Part shown: piece after piece, positions 21,982 to 23,360 of the stretch | Layout: each line of letters begins with the position of its first letter | How positions within the stretch are numbered: position 1 is the first letter of the stretch | Origin: an uncultured Collinsella sp. | Lineage (GTDB): Bacteria; Actinomycetota; Coriobacteriia; Coriobacteriales; Coriobacteriaceae | Assembly: GCA_958346935.1 (NCBI GenBank) | Contig: CATVTM010000028.1 | Coordinates: 1-23,360 of the forward strand | Reading direction: 5' to 3' | DNA: 23,360 bases | Made by a program: the position numbers and the translations under genes | The notes under the pieces: model-generated | What the model saw: only the letters and a program-made list of their open reading frames with translations | Told to the model about the DNA's origin: nothing | Database searches by the model: none

Positions 21982-22188
21982 GTGAACGCTCGAGATATCG
22001 CCGTTGCCGCCATTGCATTGACGCTTGGTTGCCTTGGTCCTACGGCCGCGCTCGTCGCAGGTGTGCAGGGGTCTTGTGGGGCTGCCTCTATTGTGGTCGG
22101 CGCGCTGATCGCGGCCACGCTGCTGGGAAGCGCAGGCGTGGTTCTTTGCCGCGACGATGAGGACGAGGTGCCGGGGTCGCAACGCTAA
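21982..22188 (+). CDS. Small two-helix membrane protein
   Basis: The 68-residue protein starts at GTG 21982 with GGAGGAA eight bases upstream. Two hydrophobic segments (about residues 5-27 and 33-55) are likely membrane helices, followed by a charged tail CRDDEDEVPGSQR. The strong ribosome site and a strong terminator directly after it support a real gene. I do not recognise its family. A promoter is not clear. It stands alone between the secreted protein gene and panE. Confidence 0.7.
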   Translation: MNARDIAVAAIALTLGCLGPTAALVAGVQGSCGAASIVVGALIAATLLGSAGVVLCRDDEDEVPGSQR

Positions 22189-22229
22189 CTGTTGTGAGAT
22201 CGGCCGCCGGTCATAGACGAAGATGAAGG

Positions 22230-22264
22230 CCGCCGCAGGGGAAAGGTTCCCTTGCGGCGGTTTT
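22230..22264 (+). terminator. Strong intrinsic terminator after the small membrane protein gene
   Basis: A 14-bp stem with one G-T pair (22230-22243 with 22247-22260) closes a 3-base loop and is followed by TTTTG. On the other strand no T run follows, so it does not serve panE. Confidence 0.92.
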
Positions 22265-22297
22265 GCTGTTAAGGCTGTTGAATGCGGCGCGTCGGCG

Positions 22298-23212
22298 CTA
22301 CCAGCTTTTCTCGATATCGCGGATGCGCCGATAGAGCCACTCGTTTTGCGGTGCCTGGATATCGTGTTTGGCTGCGAGGCGGCAGATGGTGCCCGCGAAC
22401 TCATCAACCTCGGTTTTGCGCCTTGCGATGCGGTCTTGAGCCATCGAGGGCATACCGGCGGGGTCGATTCCCTCGATGAGGTGCACCATTTGCGTCAGGT
22501 CTGCCTCGGTCAGCTCAACGCCCTCGGCGTTGGCAACCGCAAGCGTCTCGCGCATGGCGGAGACAAAACAGCGGCGCTGCTCGGAGCCCGGTTCCGTGGC
22601 GCTTCCGTAGGTCCCGCCGTAGGCCATGCAGGTCTGGTTGATGCCGTCGTTGAGCATGAGTTTGGCCCACATGCGGTGCGCAATGTCGCGCTCGACGGTA
22701 TGGGCGATGCCGCAGCGCGTGTAGAGCCCGTCGATAGCGGCGACGGTCGCGGGGTCGGTGTCGGCGGCTGCACCAAAGCGGATCTCGCCCACATTGGTAA
22801 AGGTGAGCGCGCCATTGAGAAACACGGCGTCCATGCCCTGGCAGATACCAAGAACGGTATGCTCCCAGCCAAAGCGTTCGGCAATCTTTTGCTCGCTCGT
22901 AATACCGTTGCACAGCGAGGCGATGAGCGTGTTGGGTCCCACGACGCGCTCCATAGTCTTGAGTGCTTGGTCGAGACCGGTGGTCTTGACCGTCAGGATG
23001 ACCAGATCGGCGGGCGCTGCCTCCCTGGCGCGGACGGACGTGAGACCGCAAGGCTTTCCGTTGACGGTGAGCGCATCGCCCGCGTGACGCTCAAAACGGG
23101 CGTCATCCATAACGTATTCGACGGCGTCATTGCCGAGGGCCTTGGCAATCATGCTGCCGTAGAGCAGGCCGACGCCGCCCTTGCCGATAAAGGCGACCTT
23201 GTTGATCTGCAT
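22298..23212 (-). CDS. panE: 2-dehydropantoate 2-reductase (ketopantoate reductase)
   Basis: The 304-residue enzyme reduces ketopantoate to pantoate with NADPH in pantothenate/coenzyme A synthesis. It has the N-terminal nucleotide-binding motif KVAFIGKGGVGLLYGSMIA. LVILTVKTTGLDQAL and the catalytic-lysine segment HRMWAKLMLNDGINQTCM are typical of the ApbA/PanE family. Start: ATG 23212 with GGGGAG nine bases upstream; an ATG at 23221 abuts that site. Many genomes hold PanE-like paralogues with other substrates, so the exact reaction is probable rather than certain. No other pantothenate genes are nearby. Confidence 0.85.
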   Translation of the reverse strand: MQINKVAFIGKGGVGLLYGSMIAKALGNDAVEYVMDDARFERHAGDALTVNGKPCGLTSVRAREAAPADLVILTVKTTGLDQALKTMERVVGPNTLIASLCNGITSEQKIAERFGWEHTVLGICQGMDAVFLNGALTFTNVGEIRFGAAADTDPATVAAIDGLYTRCGIAHTVERDIAHRMWAKLMLNDGINQTCMAYGGTYGSATEPGSEQRRCFVSAMRETLAVANAEGVELTEADLTQMVHLIEGIDPAGMPSMAQDRIARRKTEVDEFAGTICRLAAKHDIQAPQNEWLYRRIRDIEKSW

Positions 23213-23230
23213 GTGAATCATCTCCCCATA

Positions 23231-23257
23231 TAAAAGGCGCCCGCGTAAGGGGCGCCT
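23231..23257 (-). terminator. Minus-strand hairpin with T run just before panE
   Basis: AGGCGCCC (23235-23242) pairs with GGGCGCCT (23250-23257) around a 7-base loop. On the minus strand it is followed by TTTTATA, directly before the panE ribosome site. It could end transcription of a gene beyond the right edge or act as an attenuator for panE. Confidence 0.65.
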
Positions 23258-23360
23258 GATGGATTGTATGCTGCCGGGGTGATTGGTGGGTGCGCGGGGC
23301 GGCTGTTATAAAAAAGAAACGTTTGCCTGGACGTTACGCTGCGGGGCAGACCGCAAAGAC
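23258..23360. other. Right-edge stretch with no supported gene
   Basis: No coding region is visible. On the minus strand TACAAT (23268-23263) resembles a -10 element for panE, but no good -35 lies at the right distance. If used, transcription would start inside the hairpin at 23235-23257. Confidence 0.35.

Noticed and set aside
22223..23233. 336-codon plus-strand ORF opposite panE
   Set aside because: It is antisense to a clear PanE family protein and begins inside a terminator hairpin.

Overview
The window looks like chromosomal DNA from a GC-rich, anaerobic actinobacterium, most likely a Coriobacteriia member close to Collinsella. This is an inference from protein character and gene content, not from a marker gene. 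A class III (oxygen-sensitive, glycyl-radical) ribonucleotide reductase with its activase points to anaerobic life. No phage, plasmid, insertion-sequence transposase or CRISPR genes are visible. Most genes are housekeeping or regulatory, and the unusual signals lie mainly between genes.

Layout. (1) 1-3423: a tRNA-Leu, then a PAS-GAF-SpoIIE phosphatase followed by a protein that fuses a STAS anti-sigma antagonist to a HATPase anti-sigma kinase. Together they form a partner-switching pair with no sigma factor nearby. (2) 3424-6080: two tRNA blocks (Gly-Cys-Gly and Gly-Val) with three identical tRNA-Gly(GCC) genes, flanking a GH13 alpha-glucosidase. Three tRNA promoters in the window share a nearly identical 20-base box. 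(3) 6081-9902: a gene-poor stretch holding a possible small RNA, a tandem NrdR operator over a promoter, a long leader, nrdD, two large fold-back palindromes and nrdG. (4) 9969-11639: folE, an HD-domain hydrolase and folB, a partial folate pathway cluster. (5) 11646-13510, minus strand: an M19 dipeptidase and a YgjP-like metallopeptidase. (6) 13631-15522: a SlyD-type FKBP, an orphan UreE-like nickel chaperone three bases after it, and a Cof-type HAD phosphatase. (7) 15600-19122, minus strand: a LysR regulator, RNase HI, a Gfo/Idh/MocA oxidoreductase, an acylphosphatase-domain protein and a PerR-type repressor. (8) 19143-20807: a LysR-type palindrome, a promoter, a 17-codon Cys/Met-containing leader peptide and metY. 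(9) 21019-23360: a secreted protein, a small two-helix membrane protein, and panE on the minus strand.

How parts fit together. LysR and metY are divergent. The palindrome is centred about 66 bases upstream of the predicted metY start site, as expected for LysR activation, and the leader peptide adds a plausible translation-sensing layer for cysteine or methionine. NrdR boxes tie nrdD to deoxynucleotide supply, and nrdG encodes its activase. SlyD and UreE look like a nickel-handling pair without urease in view. The most noteworthy observations are the metY leader, the 228-base palindrome that contains an inverted copy of the end of nrdD, the SlyD-UreE pair and the STAS-HATPase fusion.
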